Positions 19,347-29,762 are shown, counted from the first letter of the stretch. The stretch: DNA of 49,900 bases from Rhizobium alarense (GCF_021555155.1 NZ_JAKGBU010000026.1:10000-59899), one strand, 5' to 3'. Numbers and translations are program-made. The notes: a model not told the origin generated them from the letters alone.

Positions 19347-20233
19347 CACGAATTCCTCCCCAAAGCGTTCGTTGCCACGCCTCCGCCGACGAGCGCGCGG
19401 GCGAAGGCCGCGGCCTCCTCCAGCGCCGGTACGTCGAGCCCGGTCCTGAACCCCATGCCCTCGAGCATAGCGACGACCGAGAGCGTGTCGACATTGCCCT
19501 TGGCACCGGGGGCATAGGGGCAGCCGCCGAGCCCGGCAACGGAGGCGTCGAAGATGCGCAGCCCCTTGTCGAGGCTGATCCGGATGTTGTCGAGCGCCAG
19601 CCCGCCGGTATCGTGGAAATGGCCCGCAAGGTTCTCCGGAAAGGCGACGGCACGCACGGCGTCCAGCATTGCCGCCGTCTCCTTCGGCCGCGCCCGGCCG
19701 ACCGTGTCGCCGAGGCTGACTTCATGGCACCCGAGATGGAACAGCCTCTCGGTGACCCGCGCAACCTCGCCGGGCGCGACAGGTCCGTCATAGGGGCAAA
19801 CGACGACACAGCTGACATAGCCGCGCATCGGAACGCCGTCTGCCGCCGCCGCCTCGGCGACGGGCACCAGACGCTCCAGGCTCTCCGCGATGGAACAGTT
19901 CAGGTTGGCGCGCGAAAACCCCTCGGATGCGGAAATGAAGATCGCGATCTCGTCGACGGCGGCGGCCCTCGCGGCTTCATAGCCCGTGATGTTCGGGACG
20001 AGGGCCGAATAGGTCACGCCGGCGTGGCGGGCAATGCCAGCCATGACCGCCGATCCGTCGGCAAGTTGCGGCACCCATTTCGGGCTGACGAAGCTCGTCG
20101 CCTCGATGCGGGCATAGCCGCAGGCGGAGAGTTGGTCGATCAGCGCGATCTTCTGATCGGTCGGGATCAGCCGCTTCTCGTTCTGCAGCCCGTCGCGCGC
20201 CGCCATCTCGACGATTTCGACGGCGTCGCTCAT
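19346..20233 (-). CDS. mvaB: Hydroxymethylglutaryl-CoA lyase
   Basis: A 295-residue TIM-barrel lyase that splits HMG-CoA into acetyl-CoA and acetoacetate, the last step of leucine breakdown. Seen: VEMAARDGLQNEK at the start (metal and substrate site), SFVSPKWVPQLAD, GHFHDTGG (metal-binding histidines) and GLGGCPYAPGAKGN, which contains the catalytic-loop cysteine. The ATG at 20233 overlaps the TGA of the carboxylase alpha gene (ATGA), so the two are translationally coupled. Longer in-frame extensions upstream lie inside that gene and are ignored. Confidence 0.94.
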   Translation of the reverse strand: MSDAVEIVEMAARDGLQNEKRLIPTDQKIALIDQLSACGYARIEATSFVSPKWVPQLADGSAVMAGIARHAGVTYSALVPNITGYEAARAAAVDEIAIFISASEGFSRANLNCSIAESLERLVPVAEAAAADGVPMRGYVSCVVVCPYDGPVAPGEVARVTERLFHLGCHEVSLGDTVGRARPKETAAMLDAVRAVAFPENLAGHFHDTGGLALDNIRISLDKGLRIFDASVAGLGGCPYAPGAKGNVDTLSVVAMLEGMGFRTGLDVPALEEAAAFARALVGGGVATNALGRNS

Positions 20234-22218
20234 GGCGCGGCGCTCCCTTCGAGCGTCAGCAGCAGCGCGCCCTCGCTCACCTGCGCACCGACCGCCACCG
20301 CGAGTTCGGCGACGACGCCGTCTCGGGGTGCGGCCAGCACCAGTTCCATCTTCATCGCCTCCATTGTCACAAGCGGCTGCCCCCGGGCAACCGTCTGGCC
20401 GGCTCCCACCGACACCTGCCGGACGAGCCCCGGCATCGGCGCCCGGATCGTGTCGCCGCCCGTATCGGCCTCGCCGTGATGGCCGGGCATCTCCGGCCGG
20501 ACGAAGACATGGCATGATCCGCCTGCGGACACCGAAAGGGTGTCGCCATCGCGCACGACCGACGCATCGAGGATGCGCCCGCCGACATCGGCGCGGAGAG
20601 ACGTTCCATCGCAATCGAGCATCGTCAGCGACAGGCGCTCGCCCTCCACCTCGACCGCATAGCGCCCGCTACCCTCGACAGAGACGCCCACCTCTGCCTC
20701 CCGGCCTTCATATTCCAGGAAGACCGACTGCCGGTTTCCGCCCCACAGGCGGAAGCCCGCGAGTGACAGCCAGGGATCATCCGACATCGGCGAACCGAAA
20801 AAGCCGAGGGCCGCGATTGCCGCAAGCGCGACCGTTTCGGCTGAAGGCAGCGGATTACCTGCCAGAGCGTCGCCAGCGCGGGCGATCAGGCCCGTGTCCA
20901 CGTCGCCAGCCGAAAAGTCCGGATCGCGGCAGAGCCGAGTCAGAAAAGCAGTGTTGCTGGCGACGCCGGCGATCCGGCAGCGCCGAAGTGCCGCCTCCAG
21001 CCTGCCAAGCGCGATATTGCGATCGGCGCCATGGACGATCACCTTGGCGATCATCGGATCATAGAAGGGCGTGACATCGTCGCCCTGGCGGACACCGGCA
21101 TCGACGCGCGCCACATCCTCCGGCAGGTCGAACAGGGCGAGCTTGCCGGTCGCCGGCAGGAAACCCTTTGCCGGATTCTCTGCATAGATGCGTGCCTCGA
21201 AGGCCCAGCCATCGATTGACAGGTCCTCCTGCTGCTTGGGGAGCGGCTCTCCGGCCGCAACCCGCAACTGCCACTCGACGAGGTCGAGGCCCGTGATTGC
21301 CTCGGTGACCGGATGCTCGACCTGCAGCCGCGTGTTCATCTCCATGAAAAAGAAGCGATCCGGCCGAAGCCCCTCCGAGACATCGGCGATGAACTCGACA
21401 GTGCCCGCCCCGCGATAGCCGATCGCCTCGGCAGCGCGAACCGCTGCCCGGCCCATCGCCTCGCGCATCCCGACGGTCATGCCCGGCGCCGGCGCCTCCT
21501 CGATCACCTTCTGGTGGCGGCGTTGTACCGAGCAGTCGCGCTCGAAGAGATGCACGACATTGCCATGGGCATCGCCGAAGACCTGCACCTCGATATGTCG
21601 GGGTTTCGCCATATACTTTTCGACCAGCACGCGCCCGTCGCCGAAGGCAGCCTCCGCTTCACGCCGGGCGCTTGCGAGCGCCATACCGAAATCTTCGGCC
21701 ACATCGACCCGGCGCATGCCCTTGCCACCGCCACCGGCGCGCGCCTTGATGAGCACCGGATAACCGATCGCCGCCGCGCGGGCCGCGAGGCAACCGGCAT
21801 CCTGTTCCTCGCCATGATAGCCGGGTACAACCGGAACGCCGGCCTTCTCCATCAGCGCCTTCGCCGCATCCTTCAGCCCCATGGCGCGGATCGCCGGCGC
21901 CGAGGGGCCGATGAAGACGAGCCCGGCCGCTTCGACCGCTTCGACGAAATCCGGGTTCTCCGACAGGAAGCCATAGCCTGGATGCACCGCTTCGGCGCCG
22001 CTTGCCTTGCAGGCAGCGATGATCGACGGAATATGGAGATAGCTCGCCTTCGCCGCCGCAGGGCCAACGCGCCAGGCCTCGTCCGCCATCTCGACGTGCA
22101 GCGCCTGCCGGTCCGCGTCCGAATAGACGGCCACGGTTGCGATGCCGAGCCGCCGGGCGGTGCGGATGACCCGGCAGGCGATCTCGCCCCGGTTGGCGAT
22201 CAGGATCTTCTTGAACAT
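20230..22218 (-). CDS. mccA: 3-methylcrotonyl-CoA carboxylase, alpha (biotin) subunit
   Basis: A 662-residue biotin-dependent carboxylase subunit. Residues 1-445 are the biotin carboxylase: MFKKILIANRGEIACRVIRTA, the ATP-grasp loop GGGGKGMR, and EMNTRLQVEHPVTE. A linker of about 120 residues follows, then a biotinyl carrier domain with MEAMKME, in which K623 is the biotinylation site. It works with the beta subunit encoded by mccB upstream to carboxylate 3-methylcrotonyl-CoA. The beta partner being MCCB-like, and ivd and HMG-CoA lyase nearby, favour methylcrotonyl-CoA over propionyl- or geranyl-CoA. Only a short gap separates it from ridA. Confidence 0.93.
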   Translation of the reverse strand: MFKKILIANRGEIACRVIRTARRLGIATVAVYSDADRQALHVEMADEAWRVGPAAAKASYLHIPSIIAACKASGAEAVHPGYGFLSENPDFVEAVEAAGLVFIGPSAPAIRAMGLKDAAKALMEKAGVPVVPGYHGEEQDAGCLAARAAAIGYPVLIKARAGGGGKGMRRVDVAEDFGMALASARREAEAAFGDGRVLVEKYMAKPRHIEVQVFGDAHGNVVHLFERDCSVQRRHQKVIEEAPAPGMTVGMREAMGRAAVRAAEAIGYRGAGTVEFIADVSEGLRPDRFFFMEMNTRLQVEHPVTEAITGLDLVEWQLRVAAGEPLPKQQEDLSIDGWAFEARIYAENPAKGFLPATGKLALFDLPEDVARVDAGVRQGDDVTPFYDPMIAKVIVHGADRNIALGRLEAALRRCRIAGVASNTAFLTRLCRDPDFSAGDVDTGLIARAGDALAGNPLPSAETVALAAIAALGFFGSPMSDDPWLSLAGFRLWGGNRQSVFLEYEGREAEVGVSVEGSGRYAVEVEGERLSLTMLDCDGTSLRADVGGRILDASVVRDGDTLSVSAGGSCHVFVRPEMPGHHGEADTGGDTIRAPMPGLVRQVSVGAGQTVARGQPLVTMEAMKMELVLAAPRDGVVAELAVAVGAQVSEGALLLTLEGSAAP

Positions 22219-22236
22219 GCGATTTCCGTTCCGCCT

Positions 22237-22620
22237 CTATTTGGCAGCGACCGCCTCGACCTCGATCAACCATTTGTCGTCGAAGATACCGGCGATCACC
22301 ACGGTGAGCGCCGGCGCCACTGTGCTCAGATATTCGCTGCGAATCTCCCTGTTCGCCGCCGCGTGTTTGCGGTCGGCGAGATACATCGTCACCTTGACGA
22401 GATCGGCCTTCGACATGCCGGCCGCCTTCAACTGCGCCTCGACGTTCAGCCAGACCTGACGCGCCTGCGCCTCAAAGCCCTCCGGCACCATGTCGTCCGA
22501 CGTCACCGGGATCTGCCCGCTGATCAGGAGCAGCGTCTCGTATCCCGTCAGCTTCACGGCCTGCGAATAGCCGCCATGCGGGTCCGGTGCACTCTTTGCG
22601 TTGATGTTTTCCCGTTTCAT
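22237..22620 (-). CDS. RidA/YjgF family protein without the catalytic Arg
   Basis: A 127-residue Rid-family protein, placed between the two methylcrotonyl-CoA carboxylase genes. Seen: GGYSQAVKLTG, LLLISGQIPV and LIEVEAVA, all in family positions. Classical RidA hydrolyses reactive 2-aminoacrylate using an arginine in the P-x-R context at residue 105; here the matching residue is Leu (VAPALTVV). This suggests a different Rid subgroup, perhaps with another substrate from amino-acid catabolism. It is trimeric and cytosolic in known relatives. Spacing of 18 bases to mccA and 24 to mccB indicates the same operon. Confidence 0.85.
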   Translation of the reverse strand: MKRENINAKSAPDPHGGYSQAVKLTGYETLLLISGQIPVTSDDMVPEGFEAQARQVWLNVEAQLKAAGMSKADLVKVTMYLADRKHAAANREIRSEYLSTVAPALTVVIAGIFDDKWLIEVEAVAAK

Positions 22621-22644
22621 CGTCTGCCTCCCCAGTTGGTTAGC

Positions 22645-24252
22645 CTACATTCTGAAGATCCCGAAGCGCGTCGGCTCAATCGGCGCGTTCAGCGTTGTCG
22701 CGAGTGAAAGTCCGAGTACGTCGCGCGCCTTGCGCGGATCGACGACGCCATCGTCCCAGAGCCGCGCAGAAGCATAGAGCGGGTGACTCTGGCGGGCGAA
22801 CATCTCGATCGTCGGGCGCTTGAACTCCGATTCCTCCTCCGCCGACCACGAACCGCCGTTTCGCTCGATGCCCTCGCGCTTCACCGTCGCCAGCACACCC
22901 GCGGCCTGCTCGCCGCCCATCACGGCAATGCGGCTGTTCGGCCAGGTCCAGAGGAATCGCGGCGAATAGGCCCGGCCGCACATGCCGTAATTGCCGGCAC
23001 CGTAGGAGCCGCCGATCAGCATGGTCACCTTCGGCACGTTTGCGGTCGCAACCGCCGTCACCAGCTTGGCGCCGTTCTTGGCGATCCCTTCCGCCTCGTA
23101 TTTCCGCCCCACCATGAAGCCGGTGATGTTCTGCAGGAAGACGAGCGGGATGCCGCGCTGGCAGCAGAGCTCGATGAAATGCGCCCCCTTCAGCGCCGCT
23201 TCCGAGAAGAGCACGCCGTTGTTGGCGAGAATGCCGACCGGGATGCCGTGGAGATGAGCAAAGCCGCAGACGAGCGTCGTCCCGAAGCGCGCCTTGAATT
23301 CGTCGAACCGCGAACCGTCGACAAGGCGCATGATGACCTCGCGCACGTCATAGGGAACGCGCGTGTCGGCCGGCACGATGCCGAGCAGTTCCTCCGGATC
23401 GTAAAGCGGCGCTTCGCTTGCGATCCGCTCGACCCCGACCTTCGGTGCGATTCCGAGATTGCCGGCGATCCGGCGCGCCAGCGCCAGCGCATGGTGGTCG
23501 TCGCGGGCGAGATGATCGGCGACGCCGGAAAGCCGCGTATGCACGTCGCCGCCGCCGAGATCTTCCGCTGTGACCACCTCGCCCGTCGCCGCCTTTACCA
23601 GCGGCGGGCCGGCGAGGAAGATCGTGCCCTGGTTCTCGACGATCACCGTCTCGTCGCTCATTGCCGGCACATAGGCGCCGCCCGCCGTGCAGCTTCCCAT
23701 CACGACCGCGATCTGCGGAATACCCTTCGCCGACATCTGCGCCTGGTTGTAGAAGATGCGGCCGAAATGGTCGCGGTCCGGGAACACCTCGTCCTGGTTC
23801 GGCAGGTTGGCGCCGCCGGAATCGACGAGATAGAAGCACGGCAGCCGGTTCTGTTCGGCGATCTCCTGCGCGCGGAGATGCTTCTTGACCGTGATCGGAT
23901 AATAAGTGCCGCCCTTCACGGTCGCGTCGTTGCAGACCACCATGCAGTCGCGCCCGGCGATCCGTCCGATGCCGGTGATCAGCCCGCCGCCGGGCGACGC
24001 GCCATCATGGAGCCCGTACCCGGCAGTGATGCCGATTTCCAGAAAGGGCGAACCCGGATCGATGAGCTGCGCCACCCGGTCCCGCGGCAGAAGCTTGCCC
24101 CGCGCCACATGCCGCTCGCGCGCCTTCGCCCCACCCCCGTCGAGCGTGGTCGCGACGGCTTGCCCGACAGTATCGATGGCATCGAGCATCGCCTTCCGGT
24201 TGGCTGCAAAGGCATCGCCGACGGTCGAGAGCTGAGAGTTGAGGGTACTCAT
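22645..24252 (-). CDS. mccB: 3-methylcrotonyl-CoA carboxylase, beta (carboxyltransferase) subunit
   Basis: A 535-residue carboxyltransferase of the crotonase-like fold, the usual length for MCC beta. Seen: [25 protein letters not shown] near the start, [50 protein letters not shown], and [15 protein letters not shown] in the second half. The ATG at 24252 gives the expected N-terminus; upstream in-frame sequence is antisense to hicA and is not used, though an ATG at 24261 is possible. No strong ribosome binding site is visible. Its start region is shared with the divergent hicA promoter, 54 bases away, so the two may influence each other. Confidence 0.93.
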   Translation of the reverse strand: MSTLNSQLSTVGDAFAANRKAMLDAIDTVGQAVATTLDGGGAKARERHVARGKLLPRDRVAQLIDPGSPFLEIGITAGYGLHDGASPGGGLITGIGRIAGRDCMVVCNDATVKGGTYYPITVKKHLRAQEIAEQNRLPCFYLVDSGGANLPNQDEVFPDRDHFGRIFYNQAQMSAKGIPQIAVVMGSCTAGGAYVPAMSDETVIVENQGTIFLAGPPLVKAATGEVVTAEDLGGGDVHTRLSGVADHLARDDHHALALARRIAGNLGIAPKVGVERIASEAPLYDPEELLGIVPADTRVPYDVREVIMRLVDGSRFDEFKARFGTTLVCGFAHLHGIPVGILANNGVLFSEAALKGAHFIELCCQRGIPLVFLQNITGFMVGRKYEAEGIAKNGAKLVTAVATANVPKVTMLIGGSYGAGNYGMCGRAYSPRFLWTWPNSRIAVMGGEQAAGVLATVKREGIERNGGSWSAEEESEFKRPTIEMFARQSHPLYASARLWDDGVVDPRKARDVLGLSLATTLNAPIEPTRFGIFRM

Positions 24253-24280
24253 TGACAGCATCCATATGATATCATATTTT
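24252..24280 (+). promoter_or_regulatory. Likely hicA promoter
   Basis: TTGACA (24252-24257), 17 bases, then TATTTT (24275-24280). The -35 hexamer overlaps the mccB start codon on the other strand. Transcription would start near 24287, about 20 bases before hicA. Confidence 0.45.
24264..24277. promoter_or_regulatory. Perfect 14-bp palindrome, candidate HicB operator
   Basis: ATATGATATCATAT is its own reverse complement and lies within the spacer of the proposed hicA promoter, between divergent mccB and hicA. HicB proteins with a ribbon-helix-helix end, as here, bind palindromes to repress their own operon. Binding is not demonstrated. Confidence 0.55.
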
Positions 24281-24306
24281 GGTATCTCGCCATCGATGAA
24301 GACGGA

Positions 24307-24570
24307 ATGGCGCCCGTGCGTACCAAGCATCGCAAGCCGCTCGAAGCCATTTTTGCCGATCCGATCAGCGGGACGATCGCGTGGCGTGATGTCGAAAGCC
24401 TGCTGGAAACGCTTGGCGCGGCAATCAGTGAAGGCAGCGGTTCGCGCGTCCGTTTCACGGTCAACGATGCGACGCTTTTCGTCCACCGCCCGCATCCGCA
24501 ACCGGAGGCGAAGAAATACGTCATCCGCAATGTCAGGGACTTCCTGACGAGCCTGGGAATTACGCCATGA
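24307..24570 (+). CDS. hicA: HicA-family mRNA interferase toxin
   Basis: An 87-residue double-stranded-RNA-binding-fold toxin. [15 protein letters not shown], the GSGSRVRF stretch, FVHRPHP with the likely catalytic histidine, and the end [16 protein letters not shown] match HicA of type II toxin-antitoxin systems, which cleave mRNA. The ATG at 24307 is used; a GTG at 24316 is an alternative with slightly better spacing from GAAGACGGA. The stop overlaps the hicB start (ATGA). The pair is oriented against the flanking leucine genes and lies in an interval where ivd and mccB are normally adjacent, which points to insertion of a TA module. Confidence 0.88.
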   Translation: MAPVRTKHRKPLEAIFADPISGTIAWRDVESLLETLGAAISEGSGSRVRFTVNDATLFVHRPHPQPEAKKYVIRNVRDFLTSLGITP

Positions 24571-24932
24571 GGCCCTACAAGGGATATACCGGAACCGTCG
24601 AATTCGATGAGGACGACATGGTCTTTCACGGCCGCCTCGTCGGGATCGGCGACATCGTGACCTTCGAGGCGGAAACGGCGCAGGATCTGGTTCAGGCGTT
24701 CCGCGACAGCGTGGACGACTATCTCGCCTTCTGCGCGGAGCGCGGCAAACCGCCGGAAAAACCCTTCTCCGGCAACATCTCGTTGCGAATGGCGCCCGAA
24801 CTCCACGGCCAGGTCGTCCGCGCCGCCGGCAACCGGGCCAAATCGGTGAACCAGTGGATCACCGATACGCTGAGCGAAGCTGCCAGCCGCGATGCCCAGT
24901 CGGCCAGCCAGGTCGTGAAGGTCAACCGGTAG
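24567..24932 (+). CDS. hicB: HicB-family antitoxin with ribbon-helix-helix end
   Basis: A 121-residue antitoxin. Residues 1-60 ([46 protein letters not shown]) form the partly degenerate RNase-H-like HicB domain that neutralises HicA. Residues about 68-112 ([32 protein letters not shown]) are a ribbon-helix-helix DNA-binding domain for autoregulation. The ATGA overlap with hicA ensures coupled synthesis. Its stop lies 26 bases from the convergent ivd stop, with no obvious terminator between them, so transcripts may run into each other. Confidence 0.9.
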   Translation: MRPYKGYTGTVEFDEDDMVFHGRLVGIGDIVTFEAETAQDLVQAFRDSVDDYLAFCAERGKPPEKPFSGNISLRMAPELHGQVVRAAGNRAKSVNQWITDTLSEAASRDAQSASQVVKVNR

Positions 24933-24958
24933 AGAGCCGGACCGCCGCCGAGCACGCA

Positions 24959-26122
24959 TCATCGGCTCTCCTCGAATATTTCCCGGCCGATCAGCATTCG
25001 CCGGATCTCGGACGTACCCGCACCGATCTCGTAGAGCTTGGCGTCGCGCAGCAGCCGGCCGGTGGCATAGTCGTTGATGTAGCCGTTGCCGCCGAGCGCC
25101 TGGATCGCTTCGAGCGCGAGGCGCGTCGCGTTTTCCGCGGCATAGAGAATGCAGCCTGCGGCGTCCTTGCGGGTCGTCTCACCCCTGTCGCAGGCAGCCG
25201 CGACTGCATAGACATAGGCGCGCGCCGAGTTGAAGGCGACATACATGTCCGCCACCTTGCCCTGCATGAGCTGGAACTCGCCGATCGGCCGGTCGAATTG
25301 CCGGCGCTCGTGCAGGTAGGGCACGACGATGTCAAGGCAGGCCGCCATGATGCCGAGCGGACCGCCGGAGAGCACGACGCGCTCGTAGTCGAGGCCGGAC
25401 ATCAGCACGTTGACGCCGCGTCCCTCCGCGCCCATCACGTTCTCGGCCGGCACCTCACAGTCGGAAAACACCAGTTCGCAGGTGTTGGAGCCGCGCATGC
25501 CGAGCTTGTCGAGCTTCTGCGCCGTGGAAAAGCCCTTAAAACCCTTCTCGACGAGAAAGGCCGTGATGCCGCGCGGCCCGGCGGTCGGATCGGTCTTGGC
25601 GTAGACGACGAGCACGTCGGCATCCGGCCCGTTGGTGATCCACATCTTGTTGCCGTTCAGCACATAGCGGCCGCCGCGCTTCTCGGCCCGGAGCTTCATC
25701 GACACGACATCGGATCCCGCGCCCGGCTCGGACATGGCGAGCGCGCCGACATGGTCGCCGGAGATCAGCTTCGGCAGGTATTTTGTGCGCTGCTCCGCCG
25801 AACCGTTGCGCATGATCTGGTTGACGCAGAGGTTCGAGTGAGCGCCGTAGGAGAGGCCGACCGAGGCGGAGGCGCGGCTGATTTCCTCCATCGCGACGCA
25901 ATGGGCGACATAGCCCATGCCGGCGCCGCCATAGTCCTCCGACACGGTGATGCCGAGCAGGCCGAGCGCGCCGAATTCCTTCCAGAGATGCATCGGGAAG
26001 GCATTTTCGCGGTCCACCTCCGTCGCAATCGGTGCGATGCGTTCCGCCGCGAAACGGCTCACACTTTCGCGCAGCGCTTCGATCTCCTCGCCGAGCCCGA
26101 AACTCATGCCGCCTGCATACAT
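24959..26122 (-). CDS. ivd: Isovaleryl-CoA dehydrogenase
   Basis: A 387-residue FAD-dependent acyl-CoA dehydrogenase, oxidising isovaleryl-CoA to 3-methylcrotonyl-CoA, the substrate of the MCC enzyme encoded just downstream. [12 protein letters not shown] and [10 protein letters not shown] are FAD/substrate signatures; [17 protein letters not shown] carries E247, the catalytic base in the position specific to isovaleryl-CoA dehydrogenases rather than near the C-terminus; [13 protein letters not shown] closes the fold. The ATG at 26122 after GGAGGGGACG gives the normal length. A GTG at 26149 overlapping the previous stop would add nine residues and is less likely. The gene is cut off from mccB by hicAB. 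Confidence 0.93.
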   Translation of the reverse strand: MYAGGMSFGLGEEIEALRESVSRFAAERIAPIATEVDRENAFPMHLWKEFGALGLLGITVSEDYGGAGMGYVAHCVAMEEISRASASVGLSYGAHSNLCVNQIMRNGSAEQRTKYLPKLISGDHVGALAMSEPGAGSDVVSMKLRAEKRGGRYVLNGNKMWITNGPDADVLVVYAKTDPTAGPRGITAFLVEKGFKGFSTAQKLDKLGMRGSNTCELVFSDCEVPAENVMGAEGRGVNVLMSGLDYERVVLSGGPLGIMAACLDIVVPYLHERRQFDRPIGEFQLMQGKVADMYVAFNSARAYVYAVAAACDRGETTRKDAAGCILYAAENATRLALEAIQALGGNGYINDYATGRLLRDAKLYEIGAGTSEIRRMLIGREIFEESR

Positions 26123-26145
26123 CGTCCCCTCCATTCCTCCGCCGG

Positions 26146-29100
26146 TCACGCGACGGCCGTTTCCTTCACCGTTCCTGCCGTCTCGAAGGCTGCCAGAAGC
26201 TCCGGTTCCCTCGCCTTCACCTTCACGGCCGCGGCCTCCTTCACCGGGCCGAAGCCGCGGATGTCACCATAGCTCGAGAGCAGAGCATCCGCCGCTTCGA
26301 CATTCTCCGGTCGCAGCCCGGCAAGAACCCGCTCGACCAGTGCCTCGTAGTCAGCGATCAACTGCCGCTCCATGCGCCGCTCGGCCGTCCGCCCGAAGAC
26401 ATCGAACACCGTGCCCCGCAAAGCCTTCATCGCCGCAAGCATCCGGAAGACAGTCAGCATCCAGCGACCGAACTGCCGCTTCTTCGGCCGGCCGCTGGCG
26501 TCGACGCCGCGCTTGAGGAAGGGCGGCGCGAGGTTGAACGAAATGCGGTAATCGCCCTGGAACTGCGCCTCGAGGCCGGCGCGGAAGGCCGGATCGACAT
26601 AAAGCCGCGCCACCTCGTATTCGTCCTTGTAGGCAAGCAGCCGGGCATGCACATGCGCGACGGTGCGCACCAGCCGGTCGCCGGCGCCAACGCGACGGCT
26701 CGCCTCGGCGACGCGATCCACCAGCGCCTTGTACCGTCCGGCAAGGGCCGCGTCCTGGTAGGCCGTCAGGTGTCGCATGCGGTGGGCGATCAGGTCGTCC
26801 GTCGCCATCGTTTCCAGCGTCGGCGCCTGCTCGCGGTTGCCCATCAGCGCCTCGACCGTCTCCGGCGCGTGTGCCAGCAGCCGGCCCCAGTCGAAGGCCG
26901 CCTGGCTCGCCTCGACGGCGACGCCGTTGAGCCCGATCGCCTGTTCGATCGACTGGCGCGTCAGCGGAATCAGGCCCTTCTGCCAGGCGTAGCCCGCCAT
27001 CATCAGGTTGGTGGCGATGGCATTGCCGCAGACCGTTTCGGCGATCGCCGTGAAATCGCGGAAATGCGACGGCTCGCGCAGCACCTTGCGCACCGTCGCC
27101 TCGACGTCGCCGCGCCTGAAGTCGAAATCGCGGTTGCGCACGAAATCGGCCACCGGCGTCAGCCGGGTGTTGACGACACCCGTCGCCCGCCGGCTGTCAC
27201 AGAGCGTGACGGCATCCTTCGAGGCACCGACCACGTCGTCGGCCGCGATCAGCAGATCGGCGCCGCCGGTGACGATGCGCGGCGAGGAGACGTCCTGCTC
27301 GTGCAGGCCGATGCGCAGGTGGCTCATCACCGCACCGCCCTTCTGGGCGAGGCCCGCCATGTCGAGGATCATCGGCGCCTTGCCGTCGAGATGGGCCGCC
27401 ATGCCGAGGATGGCGCTGACCGTCAGGATGCCCGTGCCGCCGATGCCGGCGATCGCGATATTGTAGGAGCGGTCGCCGATCGCGACGACTTTCGGCTCCG
27501 GCACACCGGAAATGTCCGGCCGGCCAGCCGAGCGCTTGCGCAGCCTGCCGCCCTCGACCGTCACGAAGGAGGGACAGAAGCCCTTGAGGCAAGAGAAATC
27601 CTTGTTGCAGGTCGACTGGTTGATCTTGCGCTTGCGGCCCATCTCCGTGTCGAGCGGCTCGACCGAGACGCAGTTCGACTGGACGGAACAGTCGCCGCAG
27701 CCCTCGCAGACCGCCGGATTGATCATCACGCGTTTCGGCGGATCCTCCAGCAGCCCCCGGCTGCGGCGCCGGCGCTTCTCGGCGGCGCAGGTCTGCACAT
27801 AGACGATGGCCGAGCAGCCGGGCGTCTCGCGCAGTTCCCGCATCACCGTGTCGAGCTCGTCGCGATGCAGCACCTTCGTGCCGGGCGCAAGGCTGGCGGG
27901 CGGATAGACGTCCGGCGTATCCGACAGGAGGTAGATCGGCGCCACACCCTCGTCGTGGAGCTGGCGCACCACCAGCTCCGGGCTGAGCGGTCCGTCGACG
28001 GCCTGCCCGCCGGTCATGGCGACCGCATCATTGTAGAGCAGCTTGTAGGTAATGTTGACCTTCGCCGCGACCGCCTGCCGGACGGCAAGGATGCCGGAAT
28101 GGAAATAGGTGCCGTCGCCGAGATTGACGAAGACGTGCTTCTCGTCGGTGAAGGGCGCGATACCCGTCCAGGTGACGCCTTCCGCCCCCATATGGGTGAA
28201 GGTCTCGGTGTTGCGGTCCATCCACTGGACCATGAAGTGACAGCCGATGCCGGCGAGTGCCCGGCTCCCCTCCGGTACCTTCGTCGACGTGTTGTGCGGA
28301 CAGCCGGAACAGTAATAGGGCACGCGGGCGACGGGCGCGACATGGCCCTTGCGCAGCTTCTCGCGGCCGAGCAGATAGTCGAGTTCGTCGGCAATCAGCC
28401 GCTTCAGGCCGGCATCGAACTCGAACTGCAGCAGCCGCGCCGCAATCGCCCGCGCCACCATGCCGACGGTGAGCCCTTCCGACAGCGGCAGGAAATGGTG
28501 ATCCTGATGGTCGAACTTGCCGACGATGCGCGGCCGCTCGCCCGGATGCCAGTTGAAGAGCTGCTGCTTGATCTGGTGCTCGATGACCTCGCGTCGCTCC
28601 TCGACGACGAGCACTTCCTCCAGCCCTGACGCGAACTGGCGCACGCCTTCGGGCTCCAGCGGCCAGGGCATGCGCACCTTGTAGACGCGCATGCCGATCT
28701 CGGCCATTTCGGCCGGCCCGATCTGGAGTTCCCGCAAGGCTTCCAGCACGTCCTCATAGGCCTTGCCCGAGGCGATGATGCCGAAGCGCGCCTTCGGTGA
28801 GTCATGCGTCACCTCGTTCACCCGGTTGGCGCGGGCAAAGGCGATGGCGGCATAGCCCTTGTAGGTCTGCAGCCGCTCGTCCTGCACCAGCGGCGGATCC
28901 GGCCAGCGGAGATTCAGCCCGCCCGGCGGCAGCTCGAAATCGGTCGGGATGTGAAACTGCCGCTTTTCCCCTGCAAGGCCCACCGTCGCCGTCGTCTCGA
29001 TCGTGTCGGAGATCACCTTCATCGCGACCCAGCAGCCGGAATAGCGCGACATGGCGATGCCGAGCAGGCCGTATTCGACGAGTTCCTGGATGGAGGACGG

Positions 29101-29616
29101 ATAGAGCACCGGGATGATCGCCGACATGAAGGCATGGTCGGACTGGTGCGGGATCGACGATGACTTGCAGGAATGGTCGTCGCCGGCAAAACAGAGCACG
29201 CCGCCGTGTTTGGCCGTGCCGGCGGCGTTGGCATGCTTGAAGACGTCGCCGGAGCGGTCGACACCCGGCCCCTTGCCGTACCAGTAGCCGACGACACCGT
29301 CCTTGCGCGCGCCCGGCGAGAGATGAAGCTGCTGGGTACCCCAAATGGCGGTTGCCGCCAGATCCTCGTTGACGCCGGGCCGGAACTCGATGCCATGCGC
29401 CGCCAGATGCCTGCCCGCCTTGGCGAGCTGCTGGTCGTAGCCGCCGAGCGGCGAGCCGCGATAACCGGAGACGAAGGCGGCCGTGTTGAGGCCCGCTGCA
29501 TGGTCGCGCCGCATCTGGACGATCGGCAGGCGCACCAGGGCCTGGATACCGGAGAGGAAGACCCGCCCCTCCTCTGCCGTGTATTTTTCCTCGAGAGAAA
29601 AGGTCTGCTTGAGCAT
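26146..29616 (-). CDS. Indolepyruvate ferredoxin oxidoreductase, fused subunits
   Basis: An 1156-residue fused alpha/beta 2-oxoacid:ferredoxin oxidoreductase, expected to decarboxylate aryl-pyruvates from aromatic amino acids to aryl-acetyl-CoA. The N-terminal pyrimidine/TPP half begins [29 protein letters not shown] (about 434) and [10 protein letters not shown] belong to the TPP-binding region; [13 protein letters not shown] (about 635-647) is a cysteine cluster for an iron-sulfur centre; [19 protein letters not shown] starts the gamma-type domain; the last 250 residues are the extra domain of the long aerobic form. The ATG at 29616 starts the family N-terminus. ivd begins 23 bases after its stop, so the two are probably co-transcribed. 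An Lrp-type regulator precedes it. Confidence 0.9.
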   Translation of the reverse strand: MLKQTFSLEEKYTAEEGRVFLSGIQALVRLPIVQMRRDHAAGLNTAAFVSGYRGSPLGGYDQQLAKAGRHLAAHGIEFRPGVNEDLAATAIWGTQQLHLSPGARKDGVVGYWYGKGPGVDRSGDVFKHANAAGTAKHGGVLCFAGDDHSCKSSSIPHQSDHAFMSAIIPVLYPSSIQELVEYGLLGIAMSRYSGCWVAMKVISDTIETTATVGLAGEKRQFHIPTDFELPPGGLNLRWPDPPLVQDERLQTYKGYAAIAFARANRVNEVTHDSPKARFGIIASGKAYEDVLEALRELQIGPAEMAEIGMRVYKVRMPWPLEPEGVRQFASGLEEVLVVEERREVIEHQIKQQLFNWHPGERPRIVGKFDHQDHHFLPLSEGLTVGMVARAIAARLLQFEFDAGLKRLIADELDYLLGREKLRKGHVAPVARVPYYCSGCPHNTSTKVPEGSRALAGIGCHFMVQWMDRNTETFTHMGAEGVTWTGIAPFTDEKHVFVNLGDGTYFHSGILAVRQAVAAKVNITYKLLYNDAVAMTGGQAVDGPLSPELVVRQLHDEGVAPIYLLSDTPDVYPPASLAPGTKVLHRDELDTVMRELRETPGCSAIVYVQTCAAEKRRRRSRGLLEDPPKRVMINPAVCEGCGDCSVQSNCVSVEPLDTEMGRKRKINQSTCNKDFSCLKGFCPSFVTVEGGRLRKRSAGRPDISGVPEPKVVAIGDRSYNIAIAGIGGTGILTVSAILGMAAHLDGKAPMILDMAGLAQKGGAVMSHLRIGLHEQDVSSPRIVTGGADLLIAADDVVGASKDAVTLCDSRRATGVVNTRLTPVADFVRNRDFDFRRGDVEATVRKVLREPSHFRDFTAIAETVCGNAIATNLMMAGYAWQKGLIPLTRQSIEQAIGLNGVAVEASQAAFDWGRLLAHAPETVEALMGNREQAPTLETMATDDLIAHRMRHLTAYQDAALAGRYKALVDRVAEASRRVGAGDRLVRTVAHVHARLLAYKDEYEVARLYVDPAFRAGLEAQFQGDYRISFNLAPPFLKRGVDASGRPKKRQFGRWMLTVFRMLAAMKALRGTVFDVFGRTAERRMERQLIADYEALVERVLAGLRPENVEAADALLSSYGDIRGFGPVKEAAAVKVKAREPELLAAFETAGTVKETAVA

Positions 29617-29731
29617 TCCATCCTCCTTCTCGATGGCCCTCCTCCACGACGGCCATCCTCCCTATTTAGGATTCTACGCCGGGATAAGGAGACGCGCGTC
29701 CCTATTTTGCCGGGGGAAATTCACGATTTCG

Positions 29732-29742
29732 GGATGCCATCC
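29732..29742. promoter_or_regulatory. Dyad GGATG-N-CATCC, copy 1
   Basis: GGATG-C-CATCC, a perfect inverted repeat with one central base, about 116 bp upstream of the oxidoreductase start. A second copy starts 31 bp away (three helical turns). Candidate binding site of the adjacent Lrp-type regulator. Confidence 0.45.
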
Positions 29743-29762
29743 GCAATCAGGGGTATTCCGCG

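Noticed and set aside
24249..24962. Minus-strand frame covering hicA and hicB, which would join ivd to mccB
   Set aside because: The + strand frames match HicA and HicB with an ATGA overlap, while the minus frame has no family similarity.
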